A model generated the notes under the pieces. The model made no database searches. It saw only the letters and a list, made by a program, of their open reading frames with translations, and was not told the DNA's origin. A DNA stretch of 37,013 nt from a bacterium (lineage in GTDB: Bacteria > Gemmatimonadota > Glassbacteria > GWA2-58-10): contig JAJFUG010000108.1 of the NCBI GenBank assembly GCA_021372515.1, forward strand, positions 1 through 37,013, in the 5' to 3' direction. Position numbers and translations under genes: made by a program. The number at the start of each line of letters is the position of its first letter. Position 1 is the stretch's first letter. Of this stretch, positions 17,501 to 24,402 are shown piece after piece.

Positions 17501-20008
17501 GTCGAGACCGGCTGGCTGGAGTTCGACATCCCGGTCACCCGTCAGCTGCTGCCCAACGCCTATGTCTCGGTGTCGCTGCTCCAGGCGCAGTCGCAGCGGA
17601 ACAACGATTTGCCCCTGCGCCTTTACGGGATTGTCCCGCTGATGGTGGAGGACCCCAAGACCCGTCTGCCGCTTAAGCTGGCTCTGCCGGACAAGCTGGA
17701 GCCGAACCGTGATTTCACGGTGGAGCTGTCGCTGGAGGGCGGGCGTGACGGCTGGGCCACGGTGGCGGTGGTGGATGAGGGCCTGCTCGACCTGACCGAT
17801 TTCACCACCCCCGACCCGTGGAAACATTTCTACGCCAAGCAGCGGCTGGATGTCGAGACCTCCGACCTGTTCGACAACGTGCTGGATGCGGTCCGGGGCA
17901 ATATCGGCCAGCGCTACACGATCGGCGGCGATTTCGACTCGGCCCGCCGCAAGCGGGCCGCCCCGGAGCAGGGCCAGAGGTTCCGGCCGGTGGCGCTGTT
18001 TTCGGGGCCGGTGCATATCGAGGCGGGCCGGAGCGTTAAAGTCCCCCTGCGCATGCCCGGCTACATCGGGGCCGTGCGCGTGATGGCGGTCTCGCTGTGG
18101 GACGGGGCCTATGGCTCGCAGGAGAAGTCGGTGCCGGTCCGCACCCCGCTCATCGTGCTGCCCACGGTGCCGCGTGTGATCGGCCCGGGTGAGGAGTTCG
18201 ACCTGCCGGTCACGGTGTTCGCCCTGGAGGGAGTGCCGCTGAGCGCCCAGGTGCGGCTCGAAACCGACAGCCTGCTCACCCGGACCGGCGAGCCCACCCG
18301 CAGCCTGAGTTTCGACAAGACCGGGAGCCAGCTTGTAACTTTCCGGCTCAAGGCGGCCGAGGCCGTGGGGCAGACCCGGATCAAGGTGAGCGCAGTCTCC
18401 GGCTCCAACCGCTCCGAGGAGACGGTGAACCTGACAGTGCGCCCCTCCAGCCCGCTGGTGAGCCGGGCGCGGGAGGAGCTGCTCGAAAGCGGCAAGCCCC
18501 TGACGCTCGATATCCCGGCCCTGGGACTGCCCGGCACCAACAGCACCCGTCTGGTGGTCAACACCCTGCCGGAGCTGAATCTCGCCTACCGTCTGGACCA
18601 GTTGATCCACTATCCTTACGGCTGCCTGGAGCAGACCACCTCCGGCGCGTTCCCGCAGCTTTACCTCAAGGACCTGGCCGTGCTGGACAAGCGCCAGGCC
18701 GAGGCAGTGGATGATAATATCAACGTGGCGCTGGCCAAGCTGCGGCGATTCCAGCTTGGGGACGGCTACCTGGCCTACTGGCCGGGCTCGAACTACCGCG
18801 AGGACTATTCCTGGACCCACGCCTGGGCCGGGCATTTCATGCTGGCGGCCCGGGAAAAGGGCTACTACGTGCCGCCCGGACTGCTGGACAGTTGGATCGC
18901 CTGCACCAGCCGTATGGTCAAGAAATGGCCGGAGCAGGACTGGGAGTACAAGGTTATGACCTACGACCTGTTCCTGCTGGCCCTGGCCGAGCGCCCCCAG
19001 ATGAGCAGCATGAACTGGCTGCGCGAGAACCACCTGGACGGTCTGGAAGAGGCGGACCGCTGGCTGCTGGCCGCGGCCTACCATCTGGCCGGGCGGCCGG
19101 ACATGGCCAGGCGTCTGGCCACAGTACCCTCCGACAACCCCCGGGCCTACCGCGAAACCGGCCGGACTTTCGGCTCCGATTTCCGCGACCGCGCCCTGAT
19201 CCTCTACCTGGCCGACCTGATGGGCGACGACCTCAACGCCGCCCGCCTGTTCCAGACTGTCGGCGCGCGTTTCAGCAAGGCGAACGACTATTTCAGCACC
19301 CAGGAGACCGCCTTCGCCCTCCTGGCGTTCGGGCGCTACCTGCACAAGCACGGCGGCGAGCTGTCGGGCGGCCAGGCGCAGGTGAGCCTGAGCCTGGACG
19401 GCGGTGCGGCCAAGCCGCTCGAGTTTAGCGGCGGCCGCTGCGCGGTCGAGCTGACCGGCCGCGAGGGTGGGAAGCTGAAACTGAATTCCAGCGCAGGAAA
19501 GCCACTCTACGTGGTGCTGCAGAGCGACGGTGTCCCGCTCGATCCACAGATCAAGACCGAGGAGAAGGGGCTGAGGCTGAAAGTCGACTGGATGGACGAG
19601 GATGGGGCGGCGCTTGATCCGGGCGCCCTGGCCCAAGGCCGCTCGTTCTGGGCCCTGTACACGGTGGAGCGCACCAGCAGCGAGGAGTTGAGCTCCCTGG
19701 CCCTGAGCGCCGTGTTCCCCTCCGGCTGGGAGATCGACAACCTGCGGCTGAACGAGGAGAACCGTCCCGACTGGATGAAAAAATTCAACCTGGGCGGCGA
19801 GGACTACGTGGACATCCGGGACGACCGGGTGAACTGGTTTTTCAACCTGAATGACGATTCCGATCAGAAACGGCAGTTCGTCATCCGTCTGACCGCCACC
19901 TACTCGGGCCGCTACACTCTGCCGGCGGCCTCGGCCGAGGCGATGTACGACCCGCGGCTGTTCGCCCGGGTGGCCGGGCGGAGCGTCACAGTCAGCGGCG
20001 GGCAGTGA
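14573..20008 (+). CDS. yfhM: Alpha-2-macroglobulin-like lipoprotein (YfhM family)
   Basis: An 1811-residue protein, slightly longer than E. coli YfhM. ATG 14573 follows AAGGAG and gives a lipoprotein signal (LLLLFLLAAGGCKK) with C27 as the likely lipidated cysteine. Repeated beta-rich macroglobulin domains follow, including VDPAGVNAFIYTDRGVYRPGDTVHLSCVARN, the hallmark MG segment, and ADVLNVLCDRKVYAPGETARL. The thioester motif is intact: YGCLEQ with C1351, followed by the helical thioester-domain repeats (LRRFQLGDGYLAYWPG). The family traps attacking proteases in the periplasm, forming a covalent bond through the thioester. pbpC follows 168 nt downstream, the classic pairing thought to defend the cell wall and repair it after breach. 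Function is well supported by family; target proteases are unknown. Confidence 0.93.
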   Translation: MPGYWRNGFALRAGSLLLLFLLAAGGCKKEGSSWETGGPPRKVALEELISYLPAEVISAKGPIRIRFLNMEAEPRQFGVKISKRPLTFDPGIPGYLAWEDGNTLAYYPEEKLERGRQYTGTLDVTKLLPRIEVGAPVTFTFRPADFELEKIDAKLITVGDTSSRKMRLTGELTFSAAVKPEELRDKIVFTVDDDRVDLRLDPGGDERTLLVRSEDIERTDEYRVARLTVDGSIAGGKEYVQNYSIYPDQEFEVSSITTSEEDDPCGIDIQFTEPLDKSRDLSAFVAVDPEPEGGMTVTVLDQTLRVRASFERGVDYRFELRPGVRSAAGACTRKTDVRNFQFRHLDPGLRFDQTGIFLPFSGKRSVSFRAMNLDSLVLDVQQVFASNLGQFLQVNQLDDSDPDRWYYGDLQRVAKSVHTQVIRPGTKRDIWERFELDLGQLLDSRRKAAFVVQVRGWSPSREWPYNSSKLLISTDLGLTAKWSEKKLYVFVSSISGGGPVSGARVQLFSKQLQVLAGATTDSDGKVEFDLEDHDALYVAAEKGEDRSCLKTFQDSWRISGFETGGVEVDPAGVNAFIYTDRGVYRPGDTVHLSCVARNRDKPFPADHPVTLKLFNPRGQLIDTRVNSQGHNGLYCFDLAGNSTDMTGAWMAELLVGDRSFSHEIKVETVIPNRLKVELSLPDTVELKEFKVAVDSRWLFGAPAAELKCEAEMWLRPVERRFKRYPEFVFTNPQLQFEQSRVDLWTGALDAGGKASFAARPTQEQTVPSALEGFVKVRVFEKGGNFTEEVKPLFVEAYDTYLGIQPLESRWGWMRAGQVQKVPLLVLDRSGAPVAGHQIKVRLYRNSRYWWWDFEWGRSDRFRFRDDDFTRCVSEATLSSGPEPVEFSFNPDYSGMYFLEARDEVSGHSTGWMFYASSWGSNARSVPGRADVLNVLCDRKVYAPGETARLRVEAPGPGHALLTLEKGGEILWSRWQKVETGWLEFDIPVTRQLLPNAYVSVSLLQAQSQRNNDLPLRLYGIVPLMVEDPKTRLPLKLALPDKLEPNRDFTVELSLEGGRDGWATVAVVDEGLLDLTDFTTPDPWKHFYAKQRLDVETSDLFDNVLDAVRGNIGQRYTIGGDFDSARRKRAAPEQGQRFRPVALFSGPVHIEAGRSVKVPLRMPGYIGAVRVMAVSLWDGAYGSQEKSVPVRTPLIVLPTVPRVIGPGEEFDLPVTVFALEGVPLSAQVRLETDSLLTRTGEPTRSLSFDKTGSQLVTFRLKAAEAVGQTRIKVSAVSGSNRSEETVNLTVRPSSPLVSRAREELLESGKPLTLDIPALGLPGTNSTRLVVNTLPELNLAYRLDQLIHYPYGCLEQTTSGAFPQLYLKDLAVLDKRQAEAVDDNINVALAKLRRFQLGDGYLAYWPGSNYREDYSWTHAWAGHFMLAAREKGYYVPPGLLDSWIACTSRMVKKWPEQDWEYKVMTYDLFLLALAERPQMSSMNWLRENHLDGLEEADRWLLAAAYHLAGRPDMARRLATVPSDNPRAYRETGRTFGSDFRDRALILYLADLMGDDLNAARLFQTVGARFSKANDYFSTQETAFALLAFGRYLHKHGGELSGGQAQVSLSLDGGAAKPLEFSGGRCAVELTGREGGKLKLNSSAGKPLYVVLQSDGVPLDPQIKTEEKGLRLKVDWMDEDGAALDPGALAQGRSFWALYTVERTSSEELSSLALSAVFPSGWEIDNLRLNEENRPDWMKKFNLGGEDYVDIRDDRVNWFFNLNDDSDQKRQFVIRLTATYSGRYTLPAASAEAMYDPRLFARVAGRSVTVSGGQ

Positions 20009-20103
20009 GATGGTTCGATGTTCTCCAGCGGCGGGTAAGCCGCCGCAGTTGGCTCGATGACCACACGTGTCCGAGCCTGAACTTCAATCCGGCAAATCGA
20101 CTG

Positions 20104-20129
20104 CAGGGGCACGGCGCGCCGTGCCCCTG
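20104..20129. repeat. Perfect 26-bp palindrome between the macroglobulin and pbpC genes
   Basis: Each 13-base arm begins CAGGGGCACGGCG and the second arm is its exact reverse complement, with no loop. No T-tract follows, so a simple intrinsic terminator is unlikely. A GC-rich palindrome of this form resembles dispersed REP-type repeats in high-GC genomes; I saw no second copy in this window. A smaller inverted repeat (GCGGCG/CGCCGC) lies just upstream near 20031-20049. Confidence 0.7.
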
Positions 20130-20176
20130 AGAAATCACTCCGGTCAGGATCGACTGTACCCGGCCTGGGAAAGGCT

Positions 20177-22525
20177 ATGAAAGTCAAGATCACGCGCAGG
20201 CATCTGGTCCGGACGGTCGGTATCGGTGCGGGGCTTCTGGCCCTGGCGCTCCTGCTCACCCCCACACCCCGGTTCGCCGAGGATTACGGCCGTCTGGTGC
20301 TGGACCGCAGCGGGCGGCCCTTGAGCGTGTTTCTGGCCCCGGACGAGCAGTGGCGCCTGCCCGCGGACAGCCTGCCCGAGAAATACCGCCGCGCGGTGAT
20401 CCAGTACGAGGACCGCCGGTTCTACCTGCACCCCGGCGTGGACCCGCTCTCTCTGGCGCACGCCGCTTTCCAGTGCCTGGGGGCCGGGCGCTACGTGCGC
20501 GGGGCCAGCACTATCCCGATGCAGATAGCGCGGCTGTCGCAGCCCAAGGAGCGCACCGCGCTCAACAAGGGCCTGGAGATCGTGCAGGCCCTGAAACTGA
20601 GCCTGATGCGGCCCAAGCGCGAGCTGCTGCGCCTGTACGCCAGCCGGGCGCCCATGGGTGGCAACACGGTGGGATTGGAGGCGGCCTGCCTGCGCTGGCT
20701 GGGCAAGAGCCCCGGGATGATAAGCTGGTCCGAGGCGGCCCTGCTGGCGGTCCTGCCCAACTCCCCCACCCTGATCCACCTGGACCGTGAGCGGGAGGCC
20801 CTGCGGGACAAACGCGACCGCCTTCTGCACCGTCTGCACGCGGCCGGGGCGCTGGATGAGGCCGACCTGGCCGAGGCCCTGGCCGAGCCGCTGCCCGCCG
20901 GACGCCAGCCCATGCCGTTCGAGGCGCCCCAGGCCTGCCGCTGGCTGATCGAGACCCATCCCACCGAGCCCGTGATCCGCTCCAGCCTCGACCTGACACT
21001 ACAGCGCGAGGTCCAGGCCGCGCTGAGCGACCACATGCAGAGCCTCGGCCGTTTCGGGATCACCAACGCCGCGGCCCTGGTGGCCGAAACCGCCACTGGC
21101 AAGGTGCTGGCCTATGTCGGCTCGGCCGATTTCTTTGCCGCGGCGGACCAGGGGCAGGTGGACGGCGTGCGGGCGGAGCGCTCCACCGGCTCGCTGCTCA
21201 AGCCGTTCCTTTACGGGGCGCTGTTCGACCGGGGGGATGTCCTGCCGCAGAGCCTGATCCGGGACGTGCCGGCTTTCTTCGGCAGCTTTGTCCCGGTGAA
21301 CGCGGGCAACGAGTACAGCGGCATGGTCCCGGCCAGCCAGGCCCTTCTGCGCTCGCTCAACGTGCCCGCGGTGATGCTGCTCCAGCAGTACGGGATCGCA
21401 CCGTTCCAGGAATTGCTGCGGCAGGCCGGGATGAGCACCCTGTTCCGCCGTCCGGACGACTACGGTCTGACCCTGATCCTGGGCGGAGCCGAGGGCACGC
21501 TCTGGGAGCTGTGCGGCCTGTACCGCATGCTGGGCCGTGGCGGGCTGCGCGCGCCGCTCAGCCTCAGCCCGGAGGGGCCGGACAGCACGGCCGGGCAGCC
21601 GCGGATACTGTCGGCCGGGGCTTGCTGGCAGGTGCTCGAAATCCTGAAAGACCTGCACCGCCCGGACAACGAGTACTACTGGCGTCAGTTCGAGAACCAG
21701 CGGCTGGTGGCCTGGAAAACGGGCACCAGTTTCGGGCAGCGGGACGCCTGGGCGATCGGGGTCTCGCCGCGCTGGACAGTCGGGGTCTGGGTGGGCAATT
21801 TCGACGGGCTGGGCAACCCGGAGCTGGGCGGGGCCAGGAGCGCCGGCCCGCTGCTGTTCAAGATACTGGCCCGTCTGCCGCGCGCCGGCGCGCTGGAGTG
21901 GTTCACCCGCCCGGAATACGACCTGCGCCGGGTGAAAATCTGCGCGGCCAGCGGATATCCCGCCTCCAGCCGCTGCCCCCGGACCGAGTGGGCCGAGGCG
22001 CCCGCCGGGGCCGGCCCCGGACGGCTGTGCCCCTATCATCTTGTCTGCCGCCTCGACTCCGCCGGCGACCAGACCTGCTCGCTCTGTTGGGGCAGCGGCC
22101 CGGTTCGCACCGACACCCTGCTGATTTTCCCCCCGGATGCCGCCGGGTACCTCAGAAAGCGCGGTTACAAGGCCGACGAGCTGCCGCGCCACTGTCAGTC
22201 CTGCCCGACCCAGGCCGGAGAGAACCCGCTGCAGATTGTCTACCCTCCGCCCGGCTCGGGTATCTGGATACCGCGCGGCAGCGGCGGTGAGCCGCAGAAA
22301 GTGGTGCTCAGGGCCGCCCACAGCAACACGGAGGCCACTGTCCACTGGTACGTGGACAACCGCTACCTGGGGGCGACCGCGGGGCTGCACGAGATGGCGG
22401 TGTTCCTTCCCCGCGGCGAGCACCGTCTGACCCTGATCGACCTGGAGGGCCACCGCCGCGCGGTGACTTTCACCGCGGCCCAGGGGGCGCGGCCGGACAG
22501 GGTCGTGGGCGCGGGGCCGGATTAG
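20177..22525 (+). CDS. pbpC: Penicillin-binding protein 1C, bifunctional glycosyltransferase/transpeptidase
   Basis: A 782-residue inner-membrane protein with a short cytoplasmic tail and one anchor (TVGIGAGLLALALLLTP). The GT51 domain has the catalytic glutamate E78 in QYEDRRFYLHPGVDP and RGASTIPMQIARL. The transpeptidase domain has the serine nucleophile in STGSLLKP (S339, K342), SLN at 393-395 and KTG at 514-516. The C-terminus (about 690-782, QIVYPPPGSGIWIPRG) matches the BiPBP_C domain specific to PBP1C. A cysteine-rich insert (ICAASGYPASSRCP, CPYHLVC, CSLCWG) sits between the two, as usual for PBP1C. It follows the alpha-2-macroglobulin gene, with GGGAAAGG before ATG 20177. It polymerises and cross-links peptidoglycan, presumably in repair. 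Confidence 0.95.
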   Translation: MKVKITRRHLVRTVGIGAGLLALALLLTPTPRFAEDYGRLVLDRSGRPLSVFLAPDEQWRLPADSLPEKYRRAVIQYEDRRFYLHPGVDPLSLAHAAFQCLGAGRYVRGASTIPMQIARLSQPKERTALNKGLEIVQALKLSLMRPKRELLRLYASRAPMGGNTVGLEAACLRWLGKSPGMISWSEAALLAVLPNSPTLIHLDREREALRDKRDRLLHRLHAAGALDEADLAEALAEPLPAGRQPMPFEAPQACRWLIETHPTEPVIRSSLDLTLQREVQAALSDHMQSLGRFGITNAAALVAETATGKVLAYVGSADFFAAADQGQVDGVRAERSTGSLLKPFLYGALFDRGDVLPQSLIRDVPAFFGSFVPVNAGNEYSGMVPASQALLRSLNVPAVMLLQQYGIAPFQELLRQAGMSTLFRRPDDYGLTLILGGAEGTLWELCGLYRMLGRGGLRAPLSLSPEGPDSTAGQPRILSAGACWQVLEILKDLHRPDNEYYWRQFENQRLVAWKTGTSFGQRDAWAIGVSPRWTVGVWVGNFDGLGNPELGGARSAGPLLFKILARLPRAGALEWFTRPEYDLRRVKICAASGYPASSRCPRTEWAEAPAGAGPGRLCPYHLVCRLDSAGDQTCSLCWGSGPVRTDTLLIFPPDAAGYLRKRGYKADELPRHCQSCPTQAGENPLQIVYPPPGSGIWIPRGSGGEPQKVVLRAAHSNTEATVHWYVDNRYLGATAGLHEMAVFLPRGEHRLTLIDLEGHRRAVTFTAAQGARPDRVVGAGPD

Positions 22526-22872
22526 GACTGAACCGTTGCGTATTTTCTTCATGGGCGGATATATTTATTTAAGCTACATGTACGTGTGAAAAGAAAATCA
22601 TAACTGCACCAAAAGCGGGGTTATAAAGCGTTAATGATGAGCCGTTCATTGAGATTGGTATCAAATGGAACCATTTATTTGGCCTTGAATTTGGGAAGTT
22701 ATATGGAGGGCCAGATAACATTATTACAAGGCTAAATTAGGAGATATGTGCCCGAGTGATCATTGGCAATGAACATAGATTGGGTATTGAGAAAACAGCA
22801 AAATATCTCATTTATTGCTTGGATAATTTGATTCTTTTAACAATAAGCACACTATAACTGTTCGGAGGTCTT
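22526..22872. other. AT-rich left flank of the kinase-Nudix island
   Basis: The sequence changes abruptly from very GC-rich pbpC to AT-rich DNA within about 20 bp of the pbpC stop. Apart from the possible ORF remnant I see no gene. TTGATT (22828-22833) and TATAAC (22853-22858) are promoter-like but 19 bp apart and too near the start codon to be convincing. Confidence 0.45.
22627..22857 (+). pseudogene. Possible decayed small ORF in AT-rich DNA
   Basis: One frame reads 76 sense-like codons interrupted only by TAG at 22738: about 37 residues (including EIGIKWNHLFGLEFGKLYGG) before it and about 38 (including IIGNEHRLGIEKTAKYL) after it, ending at TAA 22855. It has no ATG, GTG or TTG start with a ribosome site. 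The composition is like a real protein and it is in the same frame as the downstream kinase-Nudix gene, so it may be the remnant of an upstream gene or N-terminal extension. I do not recognise the family. It could also be chance. Confidence 0.2.
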
Positions 22873-24231
22873 GTGAAATCCGATCTTCAATTGCGAGCAG
22901 AACTTGCTGCTCAACGATTTGCAGAGGCTGGGCGTAAGCCACTTGTTATCGAATTTGCGGGAGTGCCCAAAGCAGGTAAAACAAGTACTCTCATGCAGGT
23001 TCAGGCATTTCTTAAACGTTGCGGATTTCAAACCGAAATTGTTGTAGAACGCGCGTCTGTGTGTCCAATTAGAGATAAAAAGCATGCCAATTTTAATGTT
23101 TGGACGGCATGCATGACTCTCGCACAAGTTTTAGAAAAGACGCAGGATCCGCCCCGTGTTGGCGACCCCCACGTTTTGATATTAGACAGAGGTATATTCG
23201 ATTCAATTTGTTGGATGTCCATGTTAGAAAGACTTGCAAGAATTCGCGGGGCTGACCGTCGATTAATTGAACAGTTTTTGTGTGTTGACGATTGGAAAAA
23301 ACGCATTTCGGCTGTTATTGTTATGATAGTTTCTCCTGAAGATGCCATGAAGCGTGAACAAGGAGTGCTGCCTGTCGAGAATGGGAAGGGGTCAATTATG
23401 AATCCAGAAGTTCTCCAGCAGTTTAAGGAAAAAACATTGGAATGTGCTAAGCGGTTGGAAAATGACTTTCGAATTTTCAGAATTGATACTTCTTTTGGCG
23501 AAACAAAGGACAATCCTAAGCGAACGGCCGAGATTATTGCAGATATAATTTTGAATTTAGTAGAAGAACAAATAAAAGAAGAAATCCTATATTTGCCCAA
23601 GAAAAACGTTAAGCCATTGTTTAAAGGGAAAAATTATATTGACGCGTCGGAGGCTGAAAAGTTGATAAAATTATACGCTGAAAGAGGAGAGTTTCTGTCT
23701 CGAGACAGCATAGAAAAAAACAAAGATGTTGTACAGGCTCTTCCGATAGTAATTGTTCGCAATGCAAGTGGTGATGTTTTGAGGCTGCGCCGTCGAGAGA
23801 AATCCAAGGAAAGTCCTTTACATGAAAAGGTTGTTATATGGGCTGGAGGCCACGTTCGACGCGAGGATGCAAGTAGAGGAAATCCTATTTTTCAATGCGT
23901 CGGACGAGAGCTAGGAGAAGAACTACGTCTCAACATAGAAACTGAAAGTTTGAGATTAATCGGTGCTATTTATATAGATGAAGAGATTGGTACATCAAAA
24001 CATGTTGCTATTGCGTTTGAGTGGCGTGCGGAATCGGACGATGTTGCAGTCGCTTTAAGTAGTGCCGAATTTTTTGAGAGAAGGGGCACTTCACTTAGTG
24101 GCAGTTTTATTAAACTGGAGAAACTCGCAATGGACGTAGACCAAGAAAAATTGAATGAACCTTGGTCCAAAGAGTTGGTAAGAGAGTTTCTTGCGAAAGA
24201 TACTTTCGCTTTTACCCCTAGACTTCTTTGA
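22873..24231 (+). CDS. P-loop nucleotide-kinase-like domain fused to a Nudix domain
   Basis: A 452-residue protein starting at GTG 22873 after GGAGG. Residues ~20-235 form a P-loop kinase fold like thymidylate or deoxynucleoside kinases: Walker A GVPKAGKT at 30-37, strand plus DRG (LILDRGIFDS, 102-111), and a LID-like AMKREQG (158-164). Residues ~285-420 form a Nudix domain (ALPIVIVRNASGDVLRLRRR) with GGHVRRE (325-331) and RELGEEL (345-351). The spacing between the two halves of the Nudix box is about six residues longer than GX5EX7REUXEEXGU, so hydrolase activity is likely but not certain. Nudix enzymes hydrolyse nucleoside-diphosphate-linked compounds, and a kinase-Nudix pairing suggests nucleotide or modified-nucleotide handling. 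The gene is far more AT-rich than its neighbours and is alone in its island, a sign of transfer. Function is otherwise unknown; a defence role is only a possibility. Confidence 0.7.
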   Translation: MKSDLQLRAELAAQRFAEAGRKPLVIEFAGVPKAGKTSTLMQVQAFLKRCGFQTEIVVERASVCPIRDKKHANFNVWTACMTLAQVLEKTQDPPRVGDPHVLILDRGIFDSICWMSMLERLARIRGADRRLIEQFLCVDDWKKRISAVIVMIVSPEDAMKREQGVLPVENGKGSIMNPEVLQQFKEKTLECAKRLENDFRIFRIDTSFGETKDNPKRTAEIIADIILNLVEEQIKEEILYLPKKNVKPLFKGKNYIDASEAEKLIKLYAERGEFLSRDSIEKNKDVVQALPIVIVRNASGDVLRLRRREKSKESPLHEKVVIWAGGHVRREDASRGNPIFQCVGRELGEELRLNIETESLRLIGAIYIDEEIGTSKHVAIAFEWRAESDDVAVALSSAEFFERRGTSLSGSFIKLEKLAMDVDQEKLNEPWSKELVREFLAKDTFAFTPRLL

Positions 24232-24329
24232 TGGTTGATTTTGGCTGATCGTGATTATTGCAGTTAGTGAGTGTAAGGTCAGTATTATATTATTTCCCCG
24301 TCTGTGTTGTTCTTGGAGCCAAACATAGC

Positions 24330-24361
24330 AAAGCCGCACACCCCGCGGGGTCTGCGGCTTT
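24330..24361. terminator. Bidirectional terminator between convergent genes
   Basis: AAAGCCGCA ... TGCGGCTTT, with an inner ACCCC/GGGGT stem separated by one C-C mismatch, forms a long GC-rich hairpin with A/T-rich ends. It lies between the kinase-Nudix gene (+) and the glycosidase gene (-) and could serve both. T-tracts beyond the arms are short. Confidence 0.6.
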
Positions 24362-24402
24362 CATGTTTTGCGGGAGAAAGTCATCCCTGAATGCGCTTTC
24401 CG

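Noticed and set aside
22738-22740. In-frame TAG as a recoded or read-through codon
   Set aside because: There is no start with a ribosome site and no supporting structure; decay or chance is simpler.
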